Part shown: positions 46,476-54,070 of the stretch, in pieces
How the letters are laid out: every line of letters starts with the position of its first letter
Numbering within the stretch: position 1 is the stretch's first letter
NCBI GenBank assembly: GCA_947625615.1
Contig: CANQPB010000005.1
Span: forward strand, 1-64,000
Length of the DNA: 64,000 nucleotides
DNA from: an uncultured Clostridia bacterium
GTDB taxonomy: Bacteria > Bacillota > Clostridia > Oscillospirales > Ruminococcaceae
Direction of reading: 5' to 3'
The notes under the pieces: model-generated
What the model was told of the DNA's origin: nothing
Database searches by the model: none
What the model saw: only the letters and a program-made list of their open reading frames with translations
Made by a program: the position numbers and the translations under genes

Positions 46476-46575
46476 GAAATTCGGGACAAGTATATCATAT
46501 TTTTTCAAAAAGCTCAATCAAAAGGCCGCGATAATTCTTATCCGTGAAAAAATCTTTATCTTCCGAAAAATTATC

Positions 46576-46604
46576 TTGACATTTTATAATGCCTTCGCTA
46601 TACT
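46576..46604 (+). promoter_or_regulatory. SigA-type promoter of the GH26 gene
   Basis: TTGACA (46576-46581) and TATACT (46599-46604) are 17 bp apart, 29 bp before the start codon. Confidence 0.88.
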
Positions 46605-46632
46605 ATACTCATCTTTAACGGGAGGATCTGCC

Positions 46633-47538
46633 ATGACTTCAAAACCTGTAACCCCGAATCTTATATCGCAGGCGGACGAGCTTTACGGCTATATCTGCGA
46701 AAACTTCGGAAAGAAAATTATTTCCGCCGTGCAGGAATGCCCCGGGCACCGGCACCATTCGCTTGAAACCGACTATATCTATAAGACCACCGGCAGGCTG
46801 CCCGCCATGAGGGGCCTCGATTTTATCCACGACGACTACGACGGCGTAGTCAGGCGCGCCAGGGAATGGCATTCCCGCGGAGGGATAGTCACTATATGCT
46901 GGCACACCGGCATTGAGGGAAACTCATATCCCGCTTCGCAAAAAGAGCTCCCCGACTTTGAGCTTTTGTTTGAGGATTCCCCGCTGAGGCAGCTTATGTT
47001 TTCGCGTTGGGACAGAGCCGCCGCCGCTTTAAAAGAGCTCGGCGACGCCGGAATACCCGTTCTGTGGCGGCCCTTTCACGAATTCGACGGCCAGTGGTTC
47101 TGGTGGGGCAAGGGCGGAAAGGACGTCTTTATAAGGCTCTGGAGAATGATGTTCGAGCGCTTCACCGATTACTATAAGCTGAACAACCTTTTGTGGGTAT
47201 ACGGCTATTCGGGAGAGGTCAAGCCGGGGTGGTATGCCGGCGACGACTGCTGCGATATCGTCGGCTCGGACAACTATGACGGCACCACCAATCTCAGGGC
47301 ATGGAAGCTTTTAAAAGAGATCACCGAAAAGCCGCTCGCGTTTCACGAGACGGGCGTTTTGCGGCCGGTGGACGACTATGTTGCCGACGGCTGCCTTTGG
47401 AGCTGGTTCATGAATTGGCATACAAAATACCTCATCGAGGACAACAGCCCCGAGCTGCTGAACGGCGTCTATCACGACAGCCGGGTAGTCACCCTTGAGG
47501 ACTATGTGCAAAAAATGCACCCTGCGCACCCGGCTTAG
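46633..47538 (+). CDS. GH26 beta-mannanase-like glycoside hydrolase (no signal peptide)
   Basis: The 301-residue TIM barrel is of family GH26. The acid/base Glu is in VLWRPFHEFDGQWFWWG and the nucleophile in PLAFHETGVLRP. ICWHTG and DIVGSDNYDG are further family landmarks. The family mostly hydrolyses beta-1,4-mannan. ATG at 46633 follows GGGAGG; the in-frame start at 46576 lies in the promoter. No signal peptide or membrane helix is present, so the enzyme should act on imported manno-oligosaccharides in the cytoplasm. Confidence 0.88.
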   Translation: MTSKPVTPNLISQADELYGYICENFGKKIISAVQECPGHRHHSLETDYIYKTTGRLPAMRGLDFIHDDYDGVVRRAREWHSRGGIVTICWHTGIEGNSYPASQKELPDFELLFEDSPLRQLMFSRWDRAAAALKELGDAGIPVLWRPFHEFDGQWFWWGKGGKDVFIRLWRMMFERFTDYYKLNNLLWVYGYSGEVKPGWYAGDDCCDIVGSDNYDGTTNLRAWKLLKEITEKPLAFHETGVLRPVDDYVADGCLWSWFMNWHTKYLIEDNSPELLNGVYHDSRVVTLEDYVQKMHPAHPA

Positions 47539-47770
47539 CGCGCTTTTTGCGGCTTGCGCGGAATTTCCGCCCTTGCGGCTTACTTCGGGCTGCCAAAAGG
47601 TGGCCGCCTTCGGCGGCGGATTGAATTCGCCCCACCCCCGCCCGGCTCCGCAAAAATAAATGGCCTCCTGCCGCCCCCTCCCCGCCCGGGGAGGGGGCGC
47701 CTTTTGCTTCCCCCAAATCTCCCTTAAAAATCCCGCACCTCCTATTTTTTCAAAAAATTTTCCCGACCCC
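47539..47770. other. GC-rich gene-free stretch with hairpins after GH26
   Basis: No coding region is supported here. GCCGCCTTCGGCGGC is a small hairpin. At 47672-47699, CGCCCCCTCCCC and GGGGAGGGGGCG form a perfect 12-bp stem around GCCC, followed by CCTTTTGCTT. That stem could terminate GH26 transcription, although it is 130 bp from the stop. Confidence 0.5.
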
Positions 47771-47772
47771 CC

Positions 47773-47801
47773 TTGACAGTCGGAAAAAATTGTGGTACCA
47801 T
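47773..47801 (+). promoter_or_regulatory. Promoter of the SPFH/ribbon-helix-helix operon
   Basis: TTGACA (47773-47778) and TACCAT (47796-47801) are 17 bp apart. The -10 box is poor and overlaps the first repeated TGGTACCA box, as expected for a promoter under repressor or activator control. Confidence 0.55.
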
Positions 47802-47822
47802 AGTGGTACCATAGTGGTACCG
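47794..47822. repeat. Three TGGTACCA boxes with 11-bp period (putative operator)
   Basis: GTGGTACCATA is repeated at 11-bp intervals: the palindromic core GGTACC begins at about 47795, 47806 and 47817, with flanking T and A in the first two. One helical turn separates the boxes, so they face the same side of the DNA. They cover the -10 region and the expected transcription start. The operon encodes a ribbon-helix-helix protein, a class known to bind such tandem boxes. Confidence 0.7.
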
Positions 47823-47870
47823 CCTTGACGGATATCACGAAAAATATTGACAAAAAGAGAGGTAATTACA

Positions 47871-48908
47871 ATGGAAGAAAAGGTACTGTCGGTAAAAAAG
47901 AACGGCTTTAAGGCGCTGTTCCTCACGATCCTTATGCTCGTCGCATTTGTGGTGATCTTTGTCCTCGGGGTCGGCATGACCGAAGGCGGCGTTCCCGCGC
48001 TCGGATGGGTTTTTGTCGCGGTCGGCTTTGTGGGAATGCTCCTCGGCTGGATACCGTTTTTGGGTCTTAAGGTTTTAAAGCCGCAGGAGGCGCTCGTTCT
48101 CACCCTCTTCGGCAAATATGTCGGCACGCTTAAAAACGACGGCTTTTACTGGGTCAATCCGTTCTGCACGTCCTTTAACCCCGCCGCGAAGACTAAGCTC
48201 AACCAGTCGGGCGACGTGAACGGCGGCAAAACTCCTCCTGCGGTTGTTTTCGGAGCAAACGGCGCAGTCGCGGGCGAGGGCATGACCGTGCCTAACAACA
48301 AGATCTCCCTGAAGATCATGACCCTCAACAACTCCCGGCAGAAGATAAACGACTGCCTCGGAAATCCCGTCGAGATAGGAATCGCGGTTATGTGGAAGGT
48401 CGTCGACACCGCAAAGGCGGTCTTCAACGTAGACAACTATAAGGAATATCTCAGTTTGCAGTGCGACAGCGCGGTGAGAAACATTGTCAGGATCTATCCC
48501 TACGACGTCGCGGAGAATGTCGACACCACCGGCGACGGCATGGCCGACGAGGGTTCGCTTCGCGGCTCAAGCGAGATAGTCGCCGAAAGAATTAGGCAGG
48601 AGATCCAGCAGAAGGTCGTAGACGCCGGCCTTGAGATCATCGAGGCGAGGATAACATATCTCGCATACGCCCCCGAGATCGCGGCGGTAATGCTCCAGCG
48701 CCAGCAGGCGAGGGCGATAATCGACGCCAGAAAGATGATAGTCGACGGCGCGGTCGGAATGGTGGAGATGGCGCTTGACAGGCTTGAAAAGGGCGGAATG
48801 GTCTCGCTTGACGACGAGCGCAAGGCCGCCATGGTTTCGAATCTTCTGGTGGTGCTCTGCGGAAATCACGACGCACAGCCCGTAGTGAATTCCGGGACGC
48901 TTTACTGA
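47871..48908 (+). CDS. SPFH/Band 7 domain membrane protein
   Basis: The 345-residue protein has two hydrophobic N-terminal helices (about residues 15-35 and 42-62), an SPFH domain ([20 protein letters not shown], then YWVNPF) and a coiled C-terminal region ([23 protein letters not shown], given as a landmark, then [14 protein letters not shown]). SPFH proteins form large membrane scaffolds. AGAGAGG precedes the ATG. The small ribbon-helix-helix gene starts one base after its stop, so the two are co-expressed. Confidence 0.9.
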   Translation: MEEKVLSVKKNGFKALFLTILMLVAFVVIFVLGVGMTEGGVPALGWVFVAVGFVGMLLGWIPFLGLKVLKPQEALVLTLFGKYVGTLKNDGFYWVNPFCTSFNPAAKTKLNQSGDVNGGKTPPAVVFGANGAVAGEGMTVPNNKISLKIMTLNNSRQKINDCLGNPVEIGIAVMWKVVDTAKAVFNVDNYKEYLSLQCDSAVRNIVRIYPYDVAENVDTTGDGMADEGSLRGSSEIVAERIRQEIQQKVVDAGLEIIEARITYLAYAPEIAAVMLQRQQARAIIDARKMIVDGAVGMVEMALDRLEKGGMVSLDDERKAAMVSNLLVVLCGNHDAQPVVNSGTLY

Positions 48909-48909
48909 G

Positions 48910-49098
48910 ATGACGAATAAGCGCGATCTGCGGCTTAGGGTCAACGAAAAGCTTTACGCCGAGCTGATGAGATGGTCGGCCGAAGAACTGAGATCAATGA
49001 ACGGGCTGGTTGAATATCTACTGACAGAGGCCGTAAAGAAGCGGTATGGCAGATCCGGCGAAAAACCCGGCGGCGAGAGCGAAAAAGAAGACAAATAA
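48910..49098 (+). CDS. Small Arc/ribbon-helix-helix protein
   Basis: The 62-residue protein has a beta strand (DLRLRVNEKLY) and two helices (AELMRWSAEELRS, then NGLVEYLLTEAVKKR), in the order of Arc/MetJ-type dimeric DNA-binding proteins. The tail is charged (GRSGEKPGGESEKEDK). It begins directly after the SPFH gene. It is the natural candidate to bind the TGGTACCA boxes at the operon promoter. In related genomes Arc-type proteins next to SPFH genes may alternatively be adaptors; that cannot be judged here. Confidence 0.8.
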   Translation: MTNKRDLRLRVNEKLYAELMRWSAEELRSMNGLVEYLLTEAVKKRYGRSGEKPGGESEKEDK

Positions 49099-49430
49099 AA
49101 AAGTTTTCGATCAAACCTTTTTCAAAAGGTTTTTTTAACCTGTCTCACCCCCCCTGCCCCCTCTCCCTCGCGAAGCGTGGGGGTCTCCACCCCGTCACCC
49201 GGCCGTTCACCTTGCGGCGAACGGCGCGACCCCTCCCCTCGAGGGGAGGGGTGTGTTCCCAAAGGCTTGCGCAAAATCGTCGCCGGGTTCGGCACTTTCG
49301 GTGCTGTGCATATCGAAAGTGCTGATTTTATATGCTGTGCCTCTGCAACTGCAAGGGAGAGTGCGTCCCCTATAAGCGCGGCGGCCGGGCAGGCCGATCA
49401 TCTCTGTAAATCCCCCCAAGAAGTGTCAAA
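49099..49430 (+). repeat. Compound hairpin repeat, family 1, copy D (divergent)
   Basis: It starts directly after the stop with AAAAAAGTTTTCGATCAAACC, the same opening as copies A-C, but its first stem is AAACCTTTT/AAAAGGTTT instead of GGCC-based. A perfect 24-bp palindrome (arms ACCCCTCCCCTC) lies at 49229-49252. The part from about 49256 to 49370 (TTCCCAAAGGCTTGC, GGCACTTTCGG, CATATCGAAAG, GCCTCTGCAACTGCAAG) matches the tail of copy C. The middle stems of copies A and B are absent. No gene is supported in this gap. Confidence 0.7.
49113..49137 (+). terminator. Terminator of the SPFH operon
   Basis: AAACCTTTT (49113-49121) and AAAAGGTTT (49124-49132) pair perfectly and run into a T tract. 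It is at the same time the first hairpin of repeat copy D. Confidence 0.9.
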
Positions 49431-49431
49431 T

Positions 49432-49463
49432 TAAAGCGGCGCGGAGTACTCCGCGCCGCTTTA
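49432..49463. terminator. 32-bp perfect palindrome, terminator of the GNAT gene
   Basis: The arms, TAAAGCGGCGCGGAGT and its exact complement, meet with no loop. It lies eight bases after the stop of the leftward GNAT gene and has A and T flanks on both sides. Confidence 0.8.
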
Positions 49464-49470
49464 TGCGTCG

Positions 49471-49983
49471 TCAGTCTTTTGGCCGGGTGTCTATCCAAAT
49501 CCACACCCGCTCGTCGTTTCTTTCGGTTATCACCCCGCCGTTTGCCAGCGCCACGGCTATCGAGGCCGCGTTGTCGGCGTGAACGGTCAGCAAAGCCTTT
49601 TCAATGCCTGCCTCGCGGGCCTTTTGCAAAAGAAGCTTGAGGATAAGATTTCCGTAGCCCTTTCCGCGGTGCTCCGGCGATATCCCGTAGCCGATGTTCC
49701 CGCCTGCCTTTTTAAGCGCGTCGGTGAGAAAGCTGCGCAGGTTGCCGAAGCCCACCGGCACGCCGTCGACATATAGCCAGTAGGTCGTCGAGGGCACCTT
49801 CCAGCCGTCGACAAGCCCGGTTTGCTCCGATTCTTGCTGCTTTTTTGTAAGCCAGATCTTGAACTCGTCATAGCTCAGGCCGTTTGCGTTGTTGATAAGC
49901 CCGTTTTCGTTTTTGGGGATAGTTTGCAGCATGTCGTAAACGTCATGCCCGTCGCCGGGGGAGAGCCTTCTCAGGCCGGTCAT
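49471..49983 (-). CDS. GNAT family N-acetyltransferase
   Basis: The 170-residue single-domain GNAT protein has VPVGFGNLRSF, the acetyl-CoA loop GYGISPEHRGKGYGNLILKL (R/QxxGxG/A) and the C-terminal VHADNAASIAVALANGGVI. It belongs to the large unspecific group of predicted acetyltransferases related to YjbC-like proteins; the substrate is unknown. It follows pyk by 15 bp on the same strand and is likely co-transcribed with it. Confidence 0.88.
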   Translation of the reverse strand: MTGLRRLSPGDGHDVYDMLQTIPKNENGLINNANGLSYDEFKIWLTKKQQESEQTGLVDGWKVPSTTYWLYVDGVPVGFGNLRSFLTDALKKAGGNIGYGISPEHRGKGYGNLILKLLLQKAREAGIEKALLTVHADNAASIAVALANGGVITERNDERVWIWIDTRPKD

Positions 49984-49998
49984 AGGGGATCGCCCTTT

Positions 49999-51411
49999 CT
50001 AAATCCTGTCTATTTTAATTAGGTTGGTGTTGCCCGAGGTGCCGTTAGTCATGCCGCCGGTGGTGACGATGGTGTCTCCCTTCTTAAGGTTGAAGGTCTC
50101 GCGGGCGTTCTGTTTTGCGGCGTAGAAAAGCACGTCGGTCGAATCGAATTTTTCGCAGATCTTCGGCGTCACGCCCCAGGAGAGCGCAAGCTTGCGGCGG
50201 GTCTTTTCGCTGGTGGTGAGACCCAAGATGTCCACCGGGCAGCGGAAGCGTGAGACCATTCTTGCGGTTGCGCCGGAGAGCGAGCACACCGCCATGGCCT
50301 TTGCGCCGACGTCGATAGCCATGCCGCAGGTGGCGTGGGAGATGGCGTCAACGGTGTTGTGAATCCTGAAATCGTTTATCCTGAACAGCGAGGCGTAGTC
50401 GATGCCCCGCTCGGTCTCCTCGGCAATTTTGGCCATTGTCTGCAGCGCGAGCAGAGGATACTGCCCGGCGGCGGTCTCGCCCGAGAGCATTATCGCCGAA
50501 GTGCCGTCGTATATGGCGTTTGCGACGTCTGAGGTTTCGGCGCGGGTCGGCCGGGGATTATGTATCATCGACTCGAGCATTTCCGTCGCGGTGATAACCC
50601 GCTTGCCCAAAAGCCGGCATTTTGTGATGATGTTTTTCTGTATTGCCGGGAGCTTTTCAAAGGCGATCTCAACGCCCATGTCGCCGCGGCCTATCATGAT
50701 CCCCCCGCATTCTTCGCAGATCTCCTCGATGTTGTCCACGCCGGTCTGGTTCTCGACTTTCGCGATGAGGTCGATATCCTGCCCGCCGTTGGCGTTCAGA
50801 AACTCGTGGACGTCTATAAGATCCTGCCTGCAGGAGACGAAGGAGCACGCGATGAAATCGACGTCGTTTTCGATGCCGAAGAGCATGTCCGATTTGTCCT
50901 GCTCGGAGAGATAGACCTGCTTCAAAACCTTCCCCGGGAAGGCCATGGATTTGTTGTTGGAAAGCTCGCCGCCGTCGCGGACGACGGTATTTATCTCCCC
51001 GCCAGAAATCGAAAGCACCTCGAAGCTCAGAAGCCCGTTGTTCAGCAGTATTGTGTCGCCCGCCTCAAGATCGTCGGCGAGGCCCTTATAGCTCACCGAA
51101 ACGCGCGTCTCGTCGCCCTCAACGTCCTCGGTGGTAAAGGTGAAATTATCCCCGGGATTCAAAAAGACCTTGTCGTTTTTGAATTTTCTTATGCGGTATT
51201 CCGGCCCCTTCGTGTCGAGCATTATGGCGACCGGCAGGTCGAGCTCGGCGCGCAGGCGCTTAATGAGGTTGATTTTTTCAAGGTGATCCTCATGCGTCCC
51301 GTGGGAGAAATTGAGCCGCGCCACGTTCATGCCCGAGAGCATCATTTGGCGCAGGATATCCTCGGAGGAGCAGGCGGGGCCTATCGTGCAGATGATTTTT
51401 GTTTTTCTCAT
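49999..51411 (-). CDS. pyk: Pyruvate kinase
   Basis: This glycolytic enzyme makes ATP and pyruvate from PEP and ADP. The 470-residue protein has KIICTIGPACSS, the barrel motifs ARLNFSHGTHEDH and MIGRGDMGVEIAFEKLPAIQ, ATEMLESMIHNPRPTRAE with the catalytic Lys and Mg/K ligands, and the C-terminal allosteric domain. It lacks the extra C-terminal PEP-utiliser-like domain of Bacillus-type enzymes. The ATG follows AAAGGACG. The 380-bp upstream region is unusually structured. Confidence 0.96.
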   Translation of the reverse strand: MRKTKIICTIGPACSSEDILRQMMLSGMNVARLNFSHGTHEDHLEKINLIKRLRAELDLPVAIMLDTKGPEYRIRKFKNDKVFLNPGDNFTFTTEDVEGDETRVSVSYKGLADDLEAGDTILLNNGLLSFEVLSISGGEINTVVRDGGELSNNKSMAFPGKVLKQVYLSEQDKSDMLFGIENDVDFIACSFVSCRQDLIDVHEFLNANGGQDIDLIAKVENQTGVDNIEEICEECGGIMIGRGDMGVEIAFEKLPAIQKNIITKCRLLGKRVITATEMLESMIHNPRPTRAETSDVANAIYDGTSAIMLSGETAAGQYPLLALQTMAKIAEETERGIDYASLFRINDFRIHNTVDAISHATCGMAIDVGAKAMAVCSLSGATARMVSRFRCPVDILGLTTSEKTRRKLALSWGVTPKICEKFDSTDVLFYAAKQNARETFNLKKGDTIVTTGGMTNGTSGNTNLIKIDRI

Positions 51412-51450
51412 TTTGATACCGTCCTTTCGGGTGAAAATTTTTATAATGTT

Positions 51451-51574
51451 ATTATAGCATAAAGCCGAAGGCTTTGTGCTATAATTAGCTATCTTTTGCG
51501 GTTCCCGACGAAGTCGGGGAGCAAAAGGGCGACTTAAAATAAATTATAATAATCGCCTGCGATTATTATAGCAC
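51451..51574. repeat. Inverted-repeat element upstream of pyk
   Basis: ATTATAGCAT at 51451, GTGCTATAAT at 51476 and ATTATAGCAC at 51565 form two overlapping structures. One is a 16-bp-arm hairpin at 51451-51485 (one G-U pair). The other is a 99-bp unit bounded by perfect 10-bp inverted repeats (51476-51485 and 51565-51574). Inside the unit are CCCGACGAAGTCGGG within CTTTTGC/GCAAAAG, and a perfect hairpin with 12-bp arms (TATAATAATCGC) at 51545-51570. Several arms contain TATAAT, so pyk may be transcribed from within it. It could be a small inserted element or a structured leader. Confidence 0.65.
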
Positions 51575-51601
51575 ATTTTTTCGATGTTGTGAAGATGTTT
51601 A

Positions 51602-51630
51602 AAGAAAAAAATCCCCGCCGCCGGGCGGGG
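51602..51630 (-). terminator. Leftward hairpin with T tract, no gene upstream
   Basis: Read leftward, CCCCGCC and GGCGGGG pair around four bases and are followed by ATTTTTTTC. It has the form of a terminator for a leftward transcript, yet the next gene in that direction is read the other way. See findings. Confidence 0.55.
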
Positions 51631-51640
51631 AGGGGAGTTA

Positions 51641-51705
51641 CGCCTTGAAACTCTAACTTCTAACTTCTAACTTCTATCTTCTTGATGTGGCCTGATGGCC
51701 ACATC
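51641..51705 (+). repeat. Heptad/hairpin intergenic repeat, copy 4
   Basis: CGCCTTGAAACTC is followed by three exact TAACTTC units and TATCTTC, then TTGATG. The hairpin GATGTGGCC-TGAT-GGCCACATC spans 51684-51705. This is the most regular copy. It lies 17 bp before the -35 box of the xylanase promoter. Confidence 0.8.
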
Positions 51706-51721
51706 ACGCTTAAATAGCTCC

Positions 51722-51750
51722 TTTACAAATTAACCGCAATGTGATATAAT
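51722..51750 (+). promoter_or_regulatory. SigA-type promoter of the xylanase gene
   Basis: TTTACA (51722-51727) and TATAAT (51745-51750) are 17 bp apart. Confidence 0.8.
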
Positions 51751-51794
51751 ATCCCGCGGATACCTATCCGAAAATCAAGAAAGGAGATGACCTG

Positions 51795-53066
51795 ATGAAT
51801 TTAAAATCTCTGCTCAAAAAGTTTGCCTGTGCGGCGTTGATCGCCGCGCTGCTTGCTTCCTGTCAGGCAGATGTCCCCGGGGCGGAAAACTCCGGCGGAA
51901 AGAGCATCACCCTCACCGACAGCACCATCGGCGAGGAGGACGGCTACAGCTATGAGCTCTGGAAGGACAGCGGAGACACCGTCATGACCCTAACGGGTGA
52001 CGGGAAATTCACCTGCGAATGGCAGAACATTAACAACTGCCTCTTCCGCACCGGCAAAAAATTCGACTGCACCCAAACCTACCGCGATATAGGAAACATC
52101 GCCGTTGAATATGACGTCGACTATCAGCCGGACGGAAATTCTTACCTCTGCCTCTACGGCTGGACTCGCGAGCCGCTGGTGGAGTATTACGTCGTTGAAA
52201 GCTGGGGGAGCTGGAGACCCCCGGGAGGCCTGCCCATTGCCACCATTGAAGTTGACGGCGGCACCTACGAGGTCTACCGCACCCTGCGTGTAAACCAGCC
52301 CTCTATAGACGGCAACACCACGTTCGAGCAGTACTGGAGCGTCCGCACCGAAAAGCGCACCTCCGGCACCGTGAACGCGGCCACCCATTTTGCCGCTTGG
52401 GAGGCTCTCGGCATGAAGATGGGCAAGCTCTACGAGGCTGCCCTCACCGTTGAGGGGTATCAGAGCGCCGGCAAGGCCGAGGTGCGCAAAAACGAGCTCA
52501 CCCTCGGCGGAGAGATAACCGAGCCTAATCTTCCCCCGCCTCCGCCCCCGCAGGAGCCCGACGAAAACGGCTACTACTTCATATCCTCCTTCGAGACCGG
52601 CGCAGACGGTTGGTCGCCGAGAGGGGACACGCACATCTCGTCCGTGGGCGACGCCGCCTTCGAGGGCGAAAAATGCCTTAAGATCACCGGGCGCCGCGAC
52701 GCCTGGCAGGGCGCCTCGATAGAGCTTGACGGCAACACATATCTGCCCGGCGAGACGTTCAGCTTCAGCGCGGCGGTCATGCAGGATTCAAAGGACAGCG
52801 AGGACTTCAAGCTCACCCTGCAATACAACACCCCGAGCGGAACCAACTACGATTGCATTGCCGAGGCGAACGGCTCAAAGGGCGAATGGGTTACGCTCAG
52901 CAACGGCGAATACACCATTCCCGAAAATTCCTGGAGCCTGCTTTTATATGTCGAGACCTCAAGCGGCACCGCCGATTTTTACCTTGACAGCGCCACCGCC
53001 GCCGTAAAGGGCGTTTTACCCGACAGCGTCGCCGAGCCCGCCGAGGCCGTCGACGAAGCGGCGTAG
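51795..53066 (+). CDS. GH11 endo-1,4-beta-xylanase lipoprotein with a carbohydrate-binding domain
   Basis: A lipoprotein signal ([14 protein letters not shown]) leads to a GH11 jelly roll at about residues 35-240: [14 protein letters not shown], the nucleophile Glu in [18 protein letters not shown], the thumb region and the acid/base Glu in [14 protein letters not shown] Pro-rich linker ([15 protein letters not shown]) joins a C-terminal beta-sandwich of about 140 residues resembling CBM4/9/22-type xylan-binding modules ([13 protein letters not shown] onward). The lipobox means it stays on the cell surface. AAAGGAG precedes the ATG. It is the clearest sign that the host attacks plant xylan. 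Confidence 0.92.
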   Translation: MNLKSLLKKFACAALIAALLASCQADVPGAENSGGKSITLTDSTIGEEDGYSYELWKDSGDTVMTLTGDGKFTCEWQNINNCLFRTGKKFDCTQTYRDIGNIAVEYDVDYQPDGNSYLCLYGWTREPLVEYYVVESWGSWRPPGGLPIATIEVDGGTYEVYRTLRVNQPSIDGNTTFEQYWSVRTEKRTSGTVNAATHFAAWEALGMKMGKLYEAALTVEGYQSAGKAEVRKNELTLGGEITEPNLPPPPPPQEPDENGYYFISSFETGADGWSPRGDTHISSVGDAAFEGEKCLKITGRRDAWQGASIELDGNTYLPGETFSFSAAVMQDSKDSEDFKLTLQYNTPSGTNYDCIAEANGSKGEWVTLSNGEYTIPENSWSLLLYVETSSGTADFYLDSATAAVKGVLPDSVAEPAEAVDEAA

Positions 53067-53080
53067 CCGGGTGTTAAGCC

Positions 53081-53527
53081 ATGGCATCGCCTGACGCTGA
53101 CGGAATCTTCAACAGGCTGATGAGCCTGCCCACGCTTTGCTACGAGATCCCCGACCCCCGCGGACAGATATACGTCCATCTCGGCGGGGGAAGGGCGCCT
53201 CGCCGCAGATATTCGCGCTCCTATGAGGCGGTGTTTTTGCGCCGCTCTCTTGAGAGAATCTTTTCCGATCCCGGCTTCGATCCCTCCTCGCCGATAGCCG
53301 CCGGCGCGATAGTCCGCCGGATAAATGAGCTGAAAAAGCTTACCTCGGCCCGCTGCGACGGGCTTTACACCCCAGACGAGCAGCGGGGCTTCGTCTTAAG
53401 CCTCAGCCGGGAGCAGCTTAAAAGCCTGTTCTGGCAGATCGAATTTTACGAGGTCTGCCTCGACTATGCCGCGGCAGAAAACGCAAAGCACGCCCGCAGG
53501 AAAGATCTTAAATCCCCAAAAGATTAG
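53081..53527 (+). CDS. Hypothetical protein
   Basis: The 148-residue cytoplasmic protein of unknown family has a basic segment (GGGRAPRRRYSRSYEAVFLRR at about 36-56, here a landmark) and two amphipathic helices. The ending is Lys/Arg-rich. The ribosome binding site is weak (GGGTG seven bases before ATG). It lies 14 bp after the xylanase stop and is probably read through from that promoter. No functional link to xylan breakdown is visible. Repeat copy C begins at the next base after the stop. Confidence 0.65.
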   Translation: MASPDADGIFNRLMSLPTLCYEIPDPRGQIYVHLGGGRAPRRRYSRSYEAVFLRRSLERIFSDPGFDPSSPIAAGAIVRRINELKKLTSARCDGLYTPDEQRGFVLSLSREQLKSLFWQIEFYEVCLDYAAAENAKHARRKDLKSPKD

Positions 53528-54070
53528 AAAAGTTTTCGCCGGTCTTTTCTAAAAGTTGTGCAAGGCCGTGTAAAGCATAACGCAGGAAAGTTCGGCAAAG
53601 CCGGTGTTTGCGTTAGCAAACCTGAGGCAGGCGACGCGATTAAAACTCTTTGAGCACGAGCAGTCTGTCGTTTTTGACTGCGAAGTGCGAAAAGAAAGTT
53701 TTAACGCTTCGCGAAGAGCCGAAGCGGCTTTGCAGCGCAACGCAAAACTAAAGTGCGATTTTGCAGAATTCTTTCGCGTTGCGCTCCGCAGAGCGCGGAA
53801 CCTCCCGGAGTACGCCGAGCAGGCGTACTCCGGATAATGCGAAGCGAAGCGCAGGACGGGGAGAAAAAATCTGTCCGGTGGACAGTTTTTTCGCGGGGAG
53901 ACCCTCGCCGGGGGTCTCCCCGGCGAGACGCCACAGGCGTCTCGCACAATTCCCAAAGGTTTGCTGCAAAGTCGCAATCGGGCTCGGCACTTTCGGCGCG
54001 GTGCATATCGAAAGCGCTAAATTTTTACGTTGTGCCTCTGCAACTGCAAGTGGGGCGTCCCCTTGCTCAG
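53528..54070 (+). repeat. Compound hairpin repeat, family 1, copy C
   Basis: It opens with AAAAGTTTTCGCCGG directly after a stop codon. After a 230-bp segment not found in the other copies it resumes the family order. Stems are 53805-53833 (CCGGAGTACGCC paired with GGCGTACTCCGG), about 53863-53892 (with one bulge), 53895-53921 (GGGGAGACCC/GGGTCTCCCC) and 53923-53945 (GCGAGACGCC/GGCGTCTCGC). The tail from 53947 is the module shared with copy D. It fills most of the 790-bp gap; no gene is supported in it. Confidence 0.85.

Noticed and set aside
51641-51690. CRISPR array suggested by TAACTTC repeats
   Set aside because: The units are only 7 bp with no spacers, and no cas genes are present.
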